Shown: positions 10,962-23,100 of the stretch, piece after piece
How positions within the stretch are numbered: position 1 is the first letter of the stretch
How the letters are laid out: every line of letters starts with the position of its first letter
Origin: Glomus cerebriforme
Taxonomy: Eukaryota > Glomeromycota > Glomeromycetes > Glomerales > Glomeraceae
DNA: 64,000 nt
NCBI GenBank assembly: GCA_003550305.1
Contig: QKYT01000053.1
Span: 248,714 to 312,713, forward strand
Direction of reading: 5' to 3'
Translations under genes and position numbers: made by a program
Notes under the pieces: generated by a model
Told to the model about the DNA's origin: nothing
The model's input: the letters and a program-made list of their open reading frames with translations, nothing else
Database searches by the model: none

Positions 10962-13900
10962 CACTAGTCGAAATAAGAAATTTTGGCATGTGACGATTCG
11001 ACTAAATTTTGCCCAATTCGTTTCAAATTTCGGCTGAATTTCAATCATCATTAACATTCAAAATATCTGATTGATAGCCAAATTGTATACTTTTATAGAG
11101 TTNGTAACAATTCATTAATCCAATAGATTAAACATACGAATTTAAATATTTAATAATAAAAAATAANANAATAAATGTAAAAAATTACAATAAACATAAA
11201 AATAAACATATTTATTTTTTTGTATGAATTTTGTATGAATTTTGTATGAATTATGCATATTTTATTATCAAATATGATACTTTCTATTAATTGGATTAAT
11301 TGCTAAATATTTGATCGCGTTCTGATGAGTCGATAGTTTGTACTTTACGGGAACGAATCTCCCTAAAATGTGATGTATTGGTATTATGCAATCCTGACGT
11401 TCAGGATAAAAATCTTTACTCCAAAGTTCAACATTACAAGTCTGTTGATCATTATCAATGCTAAAATGAAATTGAGAATTTGTTGGCTTATACCATCGAA
11501 TATATACCAAGTTGTGCTCAAAAGTTCCATCAGGTAAATTGATTGTATGTTTGAAAAAATACTGGATTTGACCTAGATAGCAGTCCACTTTATCAGTATT
11601 TATCATAAATTTGGATAAAACATAAGAGCTTGCAATGTGTCGTGATGATATTGCCGAGCTGAATATTTCAGAACCAATTCGACATCTTCCAAATTGGTTT
11701 ATCTTAATATGAATAATTATTGAATCATCAGTTCCTTTTCCAAATAGTTTTTAAAAATTGTACATTTCGTAGGTTATCATATAATAATTAACCATTTGGT
11801 CAAGTATTTCGCTTGACAATAATACATCTTCAGATAAGGATCTTAACATTTCACCTGGAAATGGTTCTCTTCCAGTAATCACTGAGGTTTAAATATCTAT
11901 AGAATGGAGTAAAAATCAATACATCTCATCAGAGGAAAACTCATCTGTTGCTGATAAAGATCTAACATTCAGTCAATTTTCAAGTAATTCGATGCCTTTC
12001 GAATTTATTTCAAAACTTTTAGCCATAATCTGTGCATCAAACATCATTCTTCGCATAAGTTTTGGTTTGATATGTCAGTGGCTATTAGACAAAAAGCCTA
12101 AAAAATATGAGAATTAGTAAGTAAAATCGACCAAAAATTAATAAAAATATATGTAAATTTGACTTATCTAGCATGCCATTCATACGCTTAAAGGAAAACA
12201 CCAAAAAGTATATAAAGGTCCATAATCAAATGAACATTCACATAAATGAAGTACCAAATGTAAATTCGGCATGATTTGGTCTTGACCATAATTGTTTTCT
12301 ATTAGTTTCACTATTTTAATTAATTTCTGATAGATTTCAGTCATTATATCAACCTTAATAATTCTATTAACAAAGAGCTGATAAACTCTTATGAAATATG
12401 TAAGAATTTTATAATCATTATTTCCCAAATGATCCCAAAATGAGACAGTTGAATAAATTGTAAAAAAAAATTTTCACTGATCGGCAGTGAAATTCGAAAA
12501 GCCTTCATCACAATATATTTTTCCCAGAATCTGACCGATATCTGCTAGTATAGAAAATTAATTCATCTTTTTTTGCACTTCATTTAGAATATTCTTTGTT
12601 AATATTTCTTGATTTATTCAGATTTGCTTTACAATCCATCTTGCAATGCCTAGGAACAAGTAATGCATCAGATCTACCATCATAAAATGAATTGGATCAA
12701 AATACGATAATCATAGCAATTTGGACCATCTAACACCAGTTTGCTTCACAAATCATTTTTTTGAAGGTTTCCATTCTAAAGCATCCTGACGATGTTGAGT
12801 GAAATCTTGAGTAATGAACCATTTATCCATGTCATCCATGCTAGCAAAGTTATGCTAGCAATTCTCGTAATTGGCCTTTTTTTGGCATCTATGGCATGAA
12901 ACTAATGCCAAAATATGGCCGCATATTTTTCTGGTGGCAGAAATGTTGCATGATACAAGTATTAATGCCGCATGAATTCTCTTTCCTTCTGAACATTCAT
13001 TTGTATTTAGAGTCACTCCATTTCAAAGTAACTCTAACTCATTAACAATCGGCGCCAAATAATGATTAATTTTGTGTAAACTAACTTCATTCAGCCCAGG
13101 TAATAGACCAAGAAGTAGCAAGTTTTCACGACAGAAGCAAATATCATGCAGCAAATTGCAAATAGTCACGTATATCGCTCCTGTACTATGCATCGTTCTG
13201 TCATATGGCTGAAACTAATCAAGGTTTAGCATAAGACTGAAATGCGAATCTGCTACTTCAGATCAGAAAAAACAGTCAAATCATCATCTTTGAAAGTTTT
13301 CCAAACTTTTCTGTCGTAAATATCAGTCAAAATGTTATCCATCTTTAACTGAGTTGCCCAATGTCTGAGAGAACTTTTGAAATCAGATCGATGAAGTATT
13401 GTTGCCAATTGATTATTAATTCTGGCAAATGGATATATCAATTCAGGCCAAATTATGATCAAAGCATCTAATAATTTTGTTAGTTGAGATAAAGGTTCTT
13501 GGTACAAATTCAACTGACAGGTTGATGAATTAGAAAACTCAATATGATGACATTTCATAATTGCAGGAGTTACATCTTGATAAAAGTTTTCTACTTCATC
13601 CTTTTCATAAAGCTTGTGACATTTTGAGCAAGGTACAAAGGCCTGAAATTGGTCTTTCAAACTAAGCTTATTTCTTGCCATGTAAAGTAAATCTGAAAAT
13701 GTACTAAAATTATCACTCCCGATTTCATTCAGAACCAATTTCATGAATTTTATTAAAGATTCGGTTGCCGTTTCTGGTATATTGAACCTTTTTCAAAAGT
13801 TCATTATCTATAAGAGTATCTATAAAAATCGATCATTATGGATTGTGTGCATAACATTTGCATCATAAAATGATTTTAAGGAAGGACATGAATAATCCTC

Positions 13901-14160
13901 AAAAATTTTATTTGGTTCATTATCGGTACTTTGCCTTTACTCAGATTCAGATAGTTCAAAATAATCCTCAAAAATTTCATTTAGTTTATTATTTACTGAA
14001 ATGTCAGTATTTTGCTTAGATTCAGATAAGCTTGGCCTGAAACTGAAATATTTCAGATTTGCTAAAATTCTGAAACTGAAATCTGAAATATTTTTGAAAT
14101 CTGAAATTCCAAAATCTGAAATTCATGCTGAAATACTGATATTCTAATTGGCCGGCATTA
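10962..14160 (-). pseudogene. CACTA/EnSpm (Tnp2-like) transposase remnant
   Basis: Minus-strand translations between about 13920 and 11268 follow a Tnp2-type transposase but jump frames and hit stops. In order there are an N-terminal zinc-binding segment (FVPCSKCHKLY), a hydrophobic stretch equivalent to 'GVIY.T..NLP.EIRF..EN..L.G..PGP.E' (here GAIYVTICNLLHDICF and ENLLLLGLLPG), the 'C.C.GH.....C..C' segment (RKICGHILALVSCHRCQKK), then YFDPIHFMMVDLMHYLFLG. Further on comes the segment IMPNLHLVLHLCECSFDYGP and a last block (RQDCIIPIHHILGRFVP) typical of the transposase C-terminus. CACTAG at 10962 may mark the terminal inverted repeat beyond the 3' end. A complementary TAGTG end was not found on the other side, so boundaries are approximate. 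Clearly non-functional. Confidence 0.75.
14036..14150. repeat. Imperfect CTGAAAT tandem repeat
   Basis: Repeated 'ctgaaa', 'ctgaaat' and 'atttcaga' words, partly self-complementary, at the edge of the CACTA remnant. Confidence 0.65.
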
Positions 14161-14561
14161 TGGAAATTTCAGCCGGAATTATTAAATTTTCTAAAAAGAA
14201 TATTTTATATGGGTTTGTTTTTTATCGCACCTGTGATATGTTGCATGGTCATGTTACTGAATTTTTATTGGCTAAAATTTTTTGTCACACTTGTTTTGTA
14301 ATACATTAAAATCGCGAAACCTTTTTATACAATTGTTTTTTTTTCTTTTGTATTTTTTTTTTACTACTTTGAACTTTGAAATAGTTTTGTTTTTTATTGA
14401 AACTTTTTTCCAAATATATATTAAACCTATACATTTCAATTTTCATAAGGTTAGCTGTAATATTCATGGAGAAAATCATGTTTTTCATAACAGTACTAAT
14501 TTTTGAACTTTTTATTTTTTGTTTACTAATGTTAGGGTGTAATTTCACACCTTTGGACAAA

Positions 14562-14893
14562 GCAAATCGACTTCCTTTATTAATTAAAAGTTGTTCAGTG
14601 GATCCGAAACTGATAGGATCTCGATTTTCATGAAAGTACAGTTAATACTTGTGGAGTTATTCATAGTTTTCATAACGGTACTAACTCATGAATTTTATAT
14701 TTTTTCCGTTTTGTAACTTCAGAGCGTAATTTGAGTACTTTGGTCAAAGCAAATTGATTTCTTTATTAATTGAAAGTTGTTCAGCGGATCCGAAACTGCT
14801 AGGATCTCAATTTTCATGAAGGTACAGTTAATACTTAAGGAGTTATTCACATTTTTCATAATAGTACTAATTCACGAATTTTATTTTTTTCAT
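14562..14893. repeat. Tandem array of 187-bp units, cut by the gap
   Basis: The first unit starts at 14562 (gcaaatcgacttcc), the second at 14749 (gcaaattgatttc). Shared blocks are 'aagttgttcag', 'ggatccgaaactg', 'taggatctc', 'ttttcatgaa', 'gtacagttaatactt', 'ggagttattcat' and 'actaa'. The array runs into the N run, so the copy number is unknown; collapse of such repeats probably caused the gap. Confidence 0.8.
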
Positions 14894-15874
14894 NNNNNNN
14901 NNNNNNNNNNNNNNNNNNNNNNNNNNNNNNNNNNNNNNNNNNNNNNNNNNNNNNNNNNNNNNNNNNNNNNNNNNNNNNNNNNNNNNNNNNNNNNNNNNNN
15001 NNNNNNNNNNNNNNNNNNNNNNNNNNNNNNNNNNNNNNNNNNNNNNNNNNNNNNNNNNNNNNNNNNNNNNNNNNNNNNNNNNNNNNNNNNNNNNNNNNNN
15101 NNNNNNNNNNNNNNNNNNNNNNNNNNNNNNNNNNNNNNNNNNNNNNNNNNNNNNNNNNNNNNNNNNNNNNNNNNNNNNNNNNNNNNNNNNNNNNNNNNNN
15201 NNNNNNNNNNNNNNNNNNNNNNNNNNNNNNNNNNNNNNNNNNNNNNNNNNNNNNNNNNNNNNNNNNNNNNNNNNNNNNNNNNNNNNNNNNNNNNNNNNNN
15301 NNNNNNNNNNNNNNNNNNNNNNNNNNNNNNNNNNNNNNNNNNNNNNNNNNNNNNNNNNNNNNNNNNNNNNNNNNNNNNNNNNNNNNNNNNNNNNNNNNNN
15401 NNNNNNNNNNNNNNNNNNNNNNNNNNNNNNNNNNNNNNNNNNNNNNNNNNNNNNNNNNNNNNNNNNNNNNNNNNNNNNNNNNNNNNNNNNNNNNNNNNNN
15501 NNNNNNNNNNNNNNNNNNNNNNNNNNNNNNNNNNNNNNNNNNNNNNNNNNNNNNNNNNNNNNNNNNNNNNNNNNNNNNNNNNNNNNNNNNNNNNNNNNNN
15601 NNNNNNNNNNNNNNNNNNNNNNNNNNNNNNNNNNNNNNNNNNNNNNNNNNNNNNNNNNNNNNNNNNNNNNNNNNNNNNNNNNNNNNNNNNNNNNNNNNNN
15701 NNNNNNNNNNNNNNNNNNNNNNNNNNNNNNNNNNNNNNNNNNNNNNNNNNNNNNNNNNNNNNNNNNNNNNNNNNNNNNNNNNNNNNNNNNNNNNNNNNNN
15801 NNNNNNNNNNNNNNNNNNNNNNNNNNNNNNNNNNNNNNNNNNNNNNNNNNNNNNNNNNNNNNNNNNNNNNNNNN
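14894..15874. other. Assembly gap (981 N)
   Basis: Uninterrupted N. Flanked by tandem repeats on the left and the right arm of an inverted repeat. Confidence 1.
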
Positions 15875-16608
15875 AAATTATGCCCTAACGTTAGTAAACA
15901 AAAAAAATAAAAAGTTCAAAAATTAGTACTGTTATGAAAAATGTGATTTTTCTCCATGAATATTATAGCTAACTTAGGTTTAATATATATTTGAAAAAAA
16001 GTTTCAANAAAAAANAAAACTAAAGTTCAAAGTAGTAAAAAAAAAAATATAAAAGAAAAAAAAAANAAACAATTGTATAAAAAAGNTTTCGCGATTTTAA
16101 TGTGTTACAAAACAAGTGTGGCAAAAATTTTAGCCAATAAAAATCCAGTGGCGTGACCCATGCGACATATCGCAGGTGCGATAAAAAATAAACCCCAAAA
16201 AAATAATAATGAATATTGGATTACTTATCCAATTAAATTTATTCTAGTCATGTAAATATGTGCAAAAATCTAATACCACTTCAGGTAGTATCTAGATAAC
16301 TTTTTATCTAAATTATACAGTGGCAATTAAAAGTATTACATCACTGAAATGAGAAATGTAAAATGGAGATCATTTGTGATATGTAAGGCTTGATACCAAA
16401 AAATTATTTTATTTTGATTCTTCAATACAAAAATTATTAAATTATATAAAAATTTATAATATATTAATAAAATCAAACGTCAAAAAACCTTAATTATTGT
16501 TCAAACATGTGATGCATTTCTTTTAACCATTATTAGTAATTTTTCATTATCATAAAAAAGTCTACCAAAAAATGATTCAAATAATAAAAAATTTTAATAA
16601 ACTTTAGT

Positions 16609-17500
16609 TTACCATCTTATATAATCACCATTAGCTTTAATTACATCATTTATACGAACTGGTATAGTATCAATTAACTTCTTACATATATCATTCTCCA
16701 ACTCGATCCAGATCTTTTAAATCGCATCCCACACATCATTCTGGATTCTAACAGGTGTTTCAAGATGTCTCAAATGATGGTCTATTTTATTTCACAAATG
16801 TTTGATCAGATTTAAATCCAGAGATTATGCTGGCCAATTGAGTACTCTAATTGAATTATCCTCAAACTATTGCTTCATAAGACGTGCAGTGTATTTTGAT
16901 CGTTGTTCTGCTAAAAAATAATATTGTCTTTATCCATCCCATATCACTTGATGGTTCCTAACAAGTCCTCCTTCAAGATCTGACGATATAAATTACCATC
17001 CATATGATCATAAATTCAGCATATGTTACCAATCCTATCAGATATGAAACATCCCCACACCATAATACTGCCACATCCAAATTTGACTGTTGGTTTAATA
17101 TAATGATCTTTTAATAGCTTTCCTAGTTTTTTCCAACAATATTCTCTGCTATCTGACCCATAAATCATGAATTTTGACTCATCTAACTAAATAACTTTAC
17201 TCCAATTCTCTGTTATCCATAATCGATATTTTCTTGCAAATTTCAAACAAGCAAATCTGTGTTTCTTTCGAAGGAAAGGCTTTCTACGTTTAATTCATGA
17301 GCTTAATCCATTTTGTCGTAATATTCTTTTTACTGCACTTTCACTCACTTCAATTTGATCTTCTGTTTTTAAGTTTTTTTGGATAGCAACTGCATTGATA
17401 CACTTACCTGTTATAATAAATCACAGAACTTTTTGTTCATATCAACCTGTCAGAAGTCTTGGATACCCAAAATCTCAAGGTCATAGTTTTTGTCAGAAAT
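16609..17500 (-). pseudogene. Tc1-like transposase pseudogene
   Basis: The minus strand gives a nearly full Tc1 transposase with several in-frame stops and no long open frame. In order: a linker resembling 'GRPR.LT', KCINAVAIQKNLK, a second helix-turn-helix (VSESAVKRILRQNGL), the first catalytic Asp in LDESKFMIYGSD, GCGSIMVWGCF, the second Asp region (QQNNDQNT, where intact copies read QDNDPKH), and the block W-P-A-stop-SLDLN followed by a degraded NP-E-NLW. It ends in IPVRINDVIKANGDYIRW and a TAA at 16609-16611. The DDE triad is broken, so it cannot be active. Its terminal repeats were not identified. Confidence 0.85.
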
Positions 17501-18300
17501 ATCTGTAGTGAATGCATTACCGACAACTTTAAAAAAACCAACACTAATTTTTACACTATTGATATTCATGTATAATATACCATCATGCTTGTTACTGAGT
17601 TTTTCACATTCATCTTCCTGTTTTGAAAAATTTCGTTATTATTTTTATGATTGGTTTTTAATTTCTCCACTAGTTTATCATCAGTAAGAATATAATCAGC
17701 AAGAATATAGATTCACAGTTAGGAATGATAGCTTTTAGTTCAAACACTTACATTTTCATCTATAGCGTATTCTCAATATCATAAAAAATTAACACAAGAA
17801 GAGGATTTATAATATCATCTTGGTATTTAAATTCACTAGATTCATTATCAAGCAATGCACTATGTTTATGCAATAGTTGGAGAGTCCTAGTTTATAAGGA
17901 AATTGGTTATTTCATTTGTTAGTCATAACAATGCAAAAGACACCCACTACAAAACTTACATTTGTGTATAAATATATTAAAGCCAAAGTATCTCATAATT
18001 TTTTCAGTGATTATATTTGTTGAATTTTTGTTTTGTAAAAGAGGTCATAAGACCATTGAGATTGACATAAAGTATATTCTTATCTGAATTTTCTTTAATG
18101 ATTTAATGGTTATCGTCCACCAATTTTTTTAATGAGCATTCATTTTAGTACTTTTCAATTTTTTCTTTGCTAATATATGCTTTGGCCTCATTGTTATTAA
18201 AAGAATATATTTATTAGTTCAATATCCATAGCTCTCATCTAAGTATAAAAATAAGCTTACTTCTGTCCATTTACTCTTCATCATATGTATTTGATTTGTT
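17501..18300 (-). other. Degenerate sequence, possibly the tail of the broken gene upstream
   Basis: No long open frames. The minus strand at about 18050-18220 reads like decayed coding sequence (EAKAYISKEKIEKY, then stops). It may belong to the broken gene at 18380-19316 or to another element. Confidence 0.3.
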
Positions 18301-18379
18301 GATAATTTCATAAAGAGTTGTTTTGTGTATAAGAATTCAATATCAAAGAGACAAACAATATTATAATTTTTCAGGTGCA

Positions 18380-19316
18380 ACTTTGTATTTAAACTCACCA
18401 GTACTAACCAAATTCACGCTTAGTTCCAATAAGTGATAGAACGCATTAGTAGTACAGTAGAAATTAAGATTACCTCTATCTTCAGAGTATTAAAGATACC
18501 CACTTCTGCATGAGTAAACGTTTCTTGATCATCCACTTGGGATTCTTCTGAATTTGTTCTTTCTGACATCTGATCTATATTATAGTTTACTTTTTGCTTC
18601 TTTCTTAAAGTATAATAATGACTTTGTTTTATTGTCAAAAAATCTGAAATTAATTGACTACTGATTTTAAAAGTATGAAAAAATTTGATCATATTTGTAA
18701 CTCACATTAAGAAAAGGATCCAATTTCAATGTATTATTTTCTCCCGTAAGTATATGGTTTGCCACAGAAAAATGATGCTGTGCCTTTAAAATGAAAAAAT
18801 TAAGAAATAATCGATTATACATCCATTATAAATTCCTATAATAAATAGTTTACTATTATTACTTGAAAACTTCAAATTTTTAAAGAAGCATCTTTTTCAA
18901 CATCTCTGAGTTTTGTGGTGTGCATTTCTTCTTCCCAAAAAAGATATACTTGAACACCTTTCTGTGAATCAATCTATAGAAAAAGTTTAATAAATATATA
19001 AACAGTCATGCAGGAAAAGTATTCTGCAGATCGGATTATAGCAGGGTTACCATGCAGGAGACAAAATCCCACGGACCCTTACAGTCAATATTCTTACTTG
19101 AAATCGCATCTTTAGGTACTTCGCTTTCTCTTGTTCATCTACTGCACCATTTTCTATGAACCATTCAACTTGTTCAATAAATCTTCTTGTTAAAATTGAT
19201 TTATCTAATACTAATCCATTATTTTTCCAGAAGACATGATAATCAAGTGGAGCCCAATCGCATACTGGCATTTTAACAAAGTAATTGAACCCAACTCCAT
19301 CAATAATACTAGACAT
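18380..19316 (-). pseudogene. Broken multi-exon gene of unknown function
   Basis: Exon 1 (19316-19098, 73 codons) starts MSSIIDGVGFNYFVKMPV and ends at a good donor (gtaaga). Exon 2 begins at 18973 after 'ctatag' (IDSQKGVQVYLFWEEEMHTT) but meets an in-frame TGA a few codons before its donor (gtaata). Exon 3 (AQHHFSVANHILTGENN) is intact up to gtgagt. The following stretch (18420-18660) is an acidic, S/E/Q-rich segment that cannot be joined in frame with an obvious acceptor. The exon-like structure is convincing, but the stop and phase break suggest a pseudogene or a sequence error. I do not recognise the family. Neighbours are all transposon remnants, so it could be part of an element. Confidence 0.4.
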
Positions 19317-19501
19317 TTCACACTACAAACTAAAACGTTTTAAAAGTTAAACAAGTTAAACTCATTGATTATCATGAGAGTCACATGCTGATCATTTTGC
19401 GGAATTTTGGAACGCATGCAATAGAAAAATCATGTAACACTTGAACTATCATGTGACATGTGTACCTATCCAACGATGCGACGCAGTTTTATTTATTCGA
19501 C

Positions 19502-19603
19502 TACCCATCAAAAAATGTCACGAAATGGCCAGAATTAAAGATCGGCAACATGCATAATCACGCATATGGCAATGCAGGCCAACGTGACATTTTTTGATGG
19601 GTA
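19502..19603. mobile_element. 102-bp MITE with perfect 21-bp inverted repeats
   Basis: The left end TACCCATCAAAAAATGTCAC+G (19502-19522) is exactly complemented at 19583-19603. The 60-bp centre has no open frame. It would fold into a simple hairpin. The nearby 'acgcagtttt atttattcg' (left) and 'acgcagggtaactctatttattcg' (right) on each side are also alike, so the insertion may lie within a duplicated flank. Confidence 0.85.
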
Positions 19604-20148
19604 CGCAGGGTAACTCTATTTATTCGTTACACATAAAATATTCGGGAGTGTGAAATATAAGCCAATCCCCGGGGGCGGATTAACAAATACTTTATTTTTA
19701 TAAAAAAAGTGCCAAACTTTCTCAAATCTGGATATCGGATAATTGCAAATAGTCTGAAGCACCATGAATCCATCATGTAATTGATTGATTACATACCATA
19801 AAAATATTACATTCCAAGCTTTGAAGCCTGATAAAATCCCTTAGCAATATGATTGAAAAAATCAAATGATTTTGTACTTCACTACTTTTGTAATACCTTA
19901 AACTTCTAACTTATTTTGTGCTTTAAAAACTGTACAAATTCACAAGGATAAACACAGAGATTTTGACCAATATTATTATGTATAACTTAAGATTTTTACT
20001 ACCCTCCCCCTAAAATATTACCAAATGTGGTCGTCCCATACAGAAAAAATAATACACAATAAATAATGAATAAGTATTGTACAAAAAGTCTTGATGAAAT
20101 ATAATTCACTAAGCGTAATAGAATTAATAAATATAATTTTTAATATCT
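19604..20148. other. Intergenic spacer downstream of VPS18
   Basis: No gene. Contains a short GC-rich spot ('ccccgggggcgg', about 19668) and should hold the VPS18 polyadenylation signal on the minus strand. Confidence 0.5.
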
Positions 20149-23100
20149 TTAGATAGCCCATGATGCTAACAATTCGTTTTCGTCATCATTTATGAATGGT
20201 TGTTCGATAGTTTTAATCATCATATCTCCGCAAAGTATACATTCCGATGCAACTAAATCGTCAAGCTCATCCTTAAAAAAAATTTTTAATTGAGAATTGA
20301 AAATTAATAGGTTATTAATAATGATTTAATAAATTACCTTTAGTTGGTCAATTTTTGGAACAAAAACAGCAACATCATCGTCATTATATGTAGCAGCTGC
20401 TGGTGATATCAAGCCTCTTAATCGATCCAAGCCTCCAGCTGTTTGTTGTCGTCCACGCGCTGTATTATTATCAGGTGGTCGATTAACATTATTCATTTCT
20501 TTTGATATTTGTTGTTGTAAATCTGAAAGACGACGCAATTGCCCCATACTAAGATAATTAGTCACCTAATGATGATAATTAATGATGTCAACGAAGTATG
20601 TTACATATCAAAGTCGAGTTTAAATTTAAGTGAAGTTTGCTTACTCGAGTGATTAAACAATCAGCATGAAAGGCATGTTGACAAGGAAAAATATAAAATG
20701 GTCTAGTCAATAGTGGAAAATCGCATATTGAACACTTTTCTCCTGTTGTTACAACTGCAAATCTATTAAAACATTAAAAATTGAATATAAATTATAAGGA
20801 ATAAACACATCAAATGTTGACTCAGTATTTACCGGCATCGTAACTCTCGTATATCAAGTCGAATGCTCTCAGCGCTTTTGGTTGCTTCATCCATCTCTGC
20901 TTTTAATTCCTCAATATTTAAATTATATTCTTCAAGGGCCGCACATATTTCATCCTATAATAATAGCTAATTAGCTAATAATTAACAACTAATTTAAGCA
21001 TCAGAAGGAACTTTACCTTGAACTCATCTATGTGAACAAAGTCAGGGAAGAATGGCAAAATATCTTCAATTTTAAGCAAGTCGCAATGCTGGAGATAATC
21101 CATGGCTCTAAATATATTTGATTACAATGTTAAAACGGACAATTTATTAAAATTATAGCGGTTTGATTTTATAATAATTTACGTTTTTATCTCTCGTTTC
21201 TTTTCGACTACATGACGCGCAATTTTCAACCAAAGTTTCTTACGTAACGCGTCATCATCCTCTGGCTTATCAGCATTGATTCTTGCAAGTTCCAAGTCAT
21301 TATGCTAATAAATGTAGATTTTAGTATAATTACTCATAATAACAACATTATGCAAGTTTTACCTTCAAAGCCAAATCAACAGCTTCCTCGTAAAGTCCCA
21401 TGTTACTATATATGTGTACACAACTTTGCATCCTTCTATTTTGGCTACAAAGCCGGAGTGCATAATCTAAATTATAGTGTGGTTCTCGTCCCTACATAAA
21501 AGAATATTTTAATAGATTTAAAACCCATAACGTTTATTGTGCGCATATAAAAACATAGACATACTTCTGATGCCAAAAATTGGAGTAAAGCAGACTCATC
21601 ATTTGTGGGTTGTGTCGCGTACAATGTGAGAAGAAAATTGTGAATAGCCGGGTCTGTATTTTTGAGTTGCTGCACCACGTATTGTAAATATCTTATTGCT
21701 TGATTCTAATAATAATAATATAAATTTATTTAAATTTTCTCAATTATAAATAAAAAGAATGAATATTTTTAAATAACATACTACTGTGGTATTTTCTGGA
21801 GCTTTTGAATGATCATACTTCAATAAAGCAGGCATTAAATTTCTTGGATTGAGGTTCGTTTGTCGCATCCAGACGACAACAGTTTCGCTAGGTGCATTTT
21901 CCATCAATACAAGGGCAAATTTATAGAATGTATCAACAGAAGCCTAATAAATTCAATTAATTACCAATATATTATATATAGTAACACCCAAAACATTATC
22001 AATAAAGTTAATAATACCTGTTTACTAAGAACGTCCAGTGCTTGCTTATAATTTCCTTCTTGAATCCAATGTGAAATTACTTTCTCGTAATCACCTATCA
22101 ATGACGCATAACATAATAATTCATTTGTGCGTCCATGACTAGAAATTAAATTATATGTTGTCTTCTTGTCCAAATCGGTCTAAGTTATCCCGAACAAATA
22201 AAGTTACAATCATATATATCCGAAAACAAATATCATGGCTACAATAACACAATTACCCTATATTGTTCAAGGAATCCCTTAAATTCATCTTCTAAAACGG
22301 TTTGCTCTGCTTTAAAGTTGCTAATATCGTCAGAGCCAGCACTTGATGCTGCTAAATCTTCTAGCATATTAATTTTGCTTAAATATATTTCAACTAGCCA
22401 AGTAGCAATCATTGTCTTTTGAGTTAAATCCTAAAGAAAAAAAACATATATTTGTAAAATTAAATGGGATTTAGTAATTCTACGCGATATACTAGTTTTT
22501 AGTATTAACCTGTCTTCGAAGTTTATCAAGTTTATTCAATAAATATTTTTTCAAAGCATCTCTTTCATCTCGCTCAACAAATTTAAGTGCAATTTCTTCA
22601 AAAGGCACAGTCGATTCTGCGTAATAGGAAGCTGATAATAGATAACGTTTTTGTGAAAAATAATGCTCGGCTTGAGTTGTAAGAACTTTATCACGTTGTG
22701 CTGGATTCTAGAAGAATAGAATATTAAAAATTTATATATTATACTATGTGATCATACGAACTTATATTAATTTACCTTGCAATATTGTAACGCCGTATCA
22801 AATTGTTGTTTTTCTAGATATAACTTCCATACATCTCGATCTTCCTTGGAAACAATAAGCTCGAATATGGAAGAATCGGTATAAATCCAAAACGTGTTTT
22901 TTACATTATCCACAGTCATAGTTCGAACTTCTTCTCCTGCTTTCTAACAACAACAATAATCATCATAATAATTAAAATTTTTTTTCTTAAACATTTTTTT
23001 TTTTTAATGTACTCACAAGTGGAATAACGTCATCAAAAACAATTTGATCATTTAGTTGACATATTGCTTTTACACGCTCCTTATATAATAAAATAAAGTG

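Larger units (their letters stand above)
14205..16195. mobile_element. Large inverted-repeat (fold-back) element interrupted by an assembly gap
   Basis: The left arm (about 14205-14545) and right arm (about 15875-16195) are inverted copies. Left to right the arm carries 'ggtttgttttttatcgcacc', 'tttttattggctaaaatttt', 'cacacttgttttgtaa', a T-rich tract, 'ccaaatatatattaaacct' and 'gtttactaatgttaggg'. The same words appear complemented and in reverse order on the right. Inside the left arm begin tandem 187-bp units (see 14562). The 981-base N run replaces the centre. There is no coding sequence, and the apparent open frame across the gap is an artefact of the Ns. Confidence 0.8.

Noticed and set aside
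14777..15910. Long open frame of 377 codons
   Set aside because: It is created by the N run; only short flanks are real sequence.
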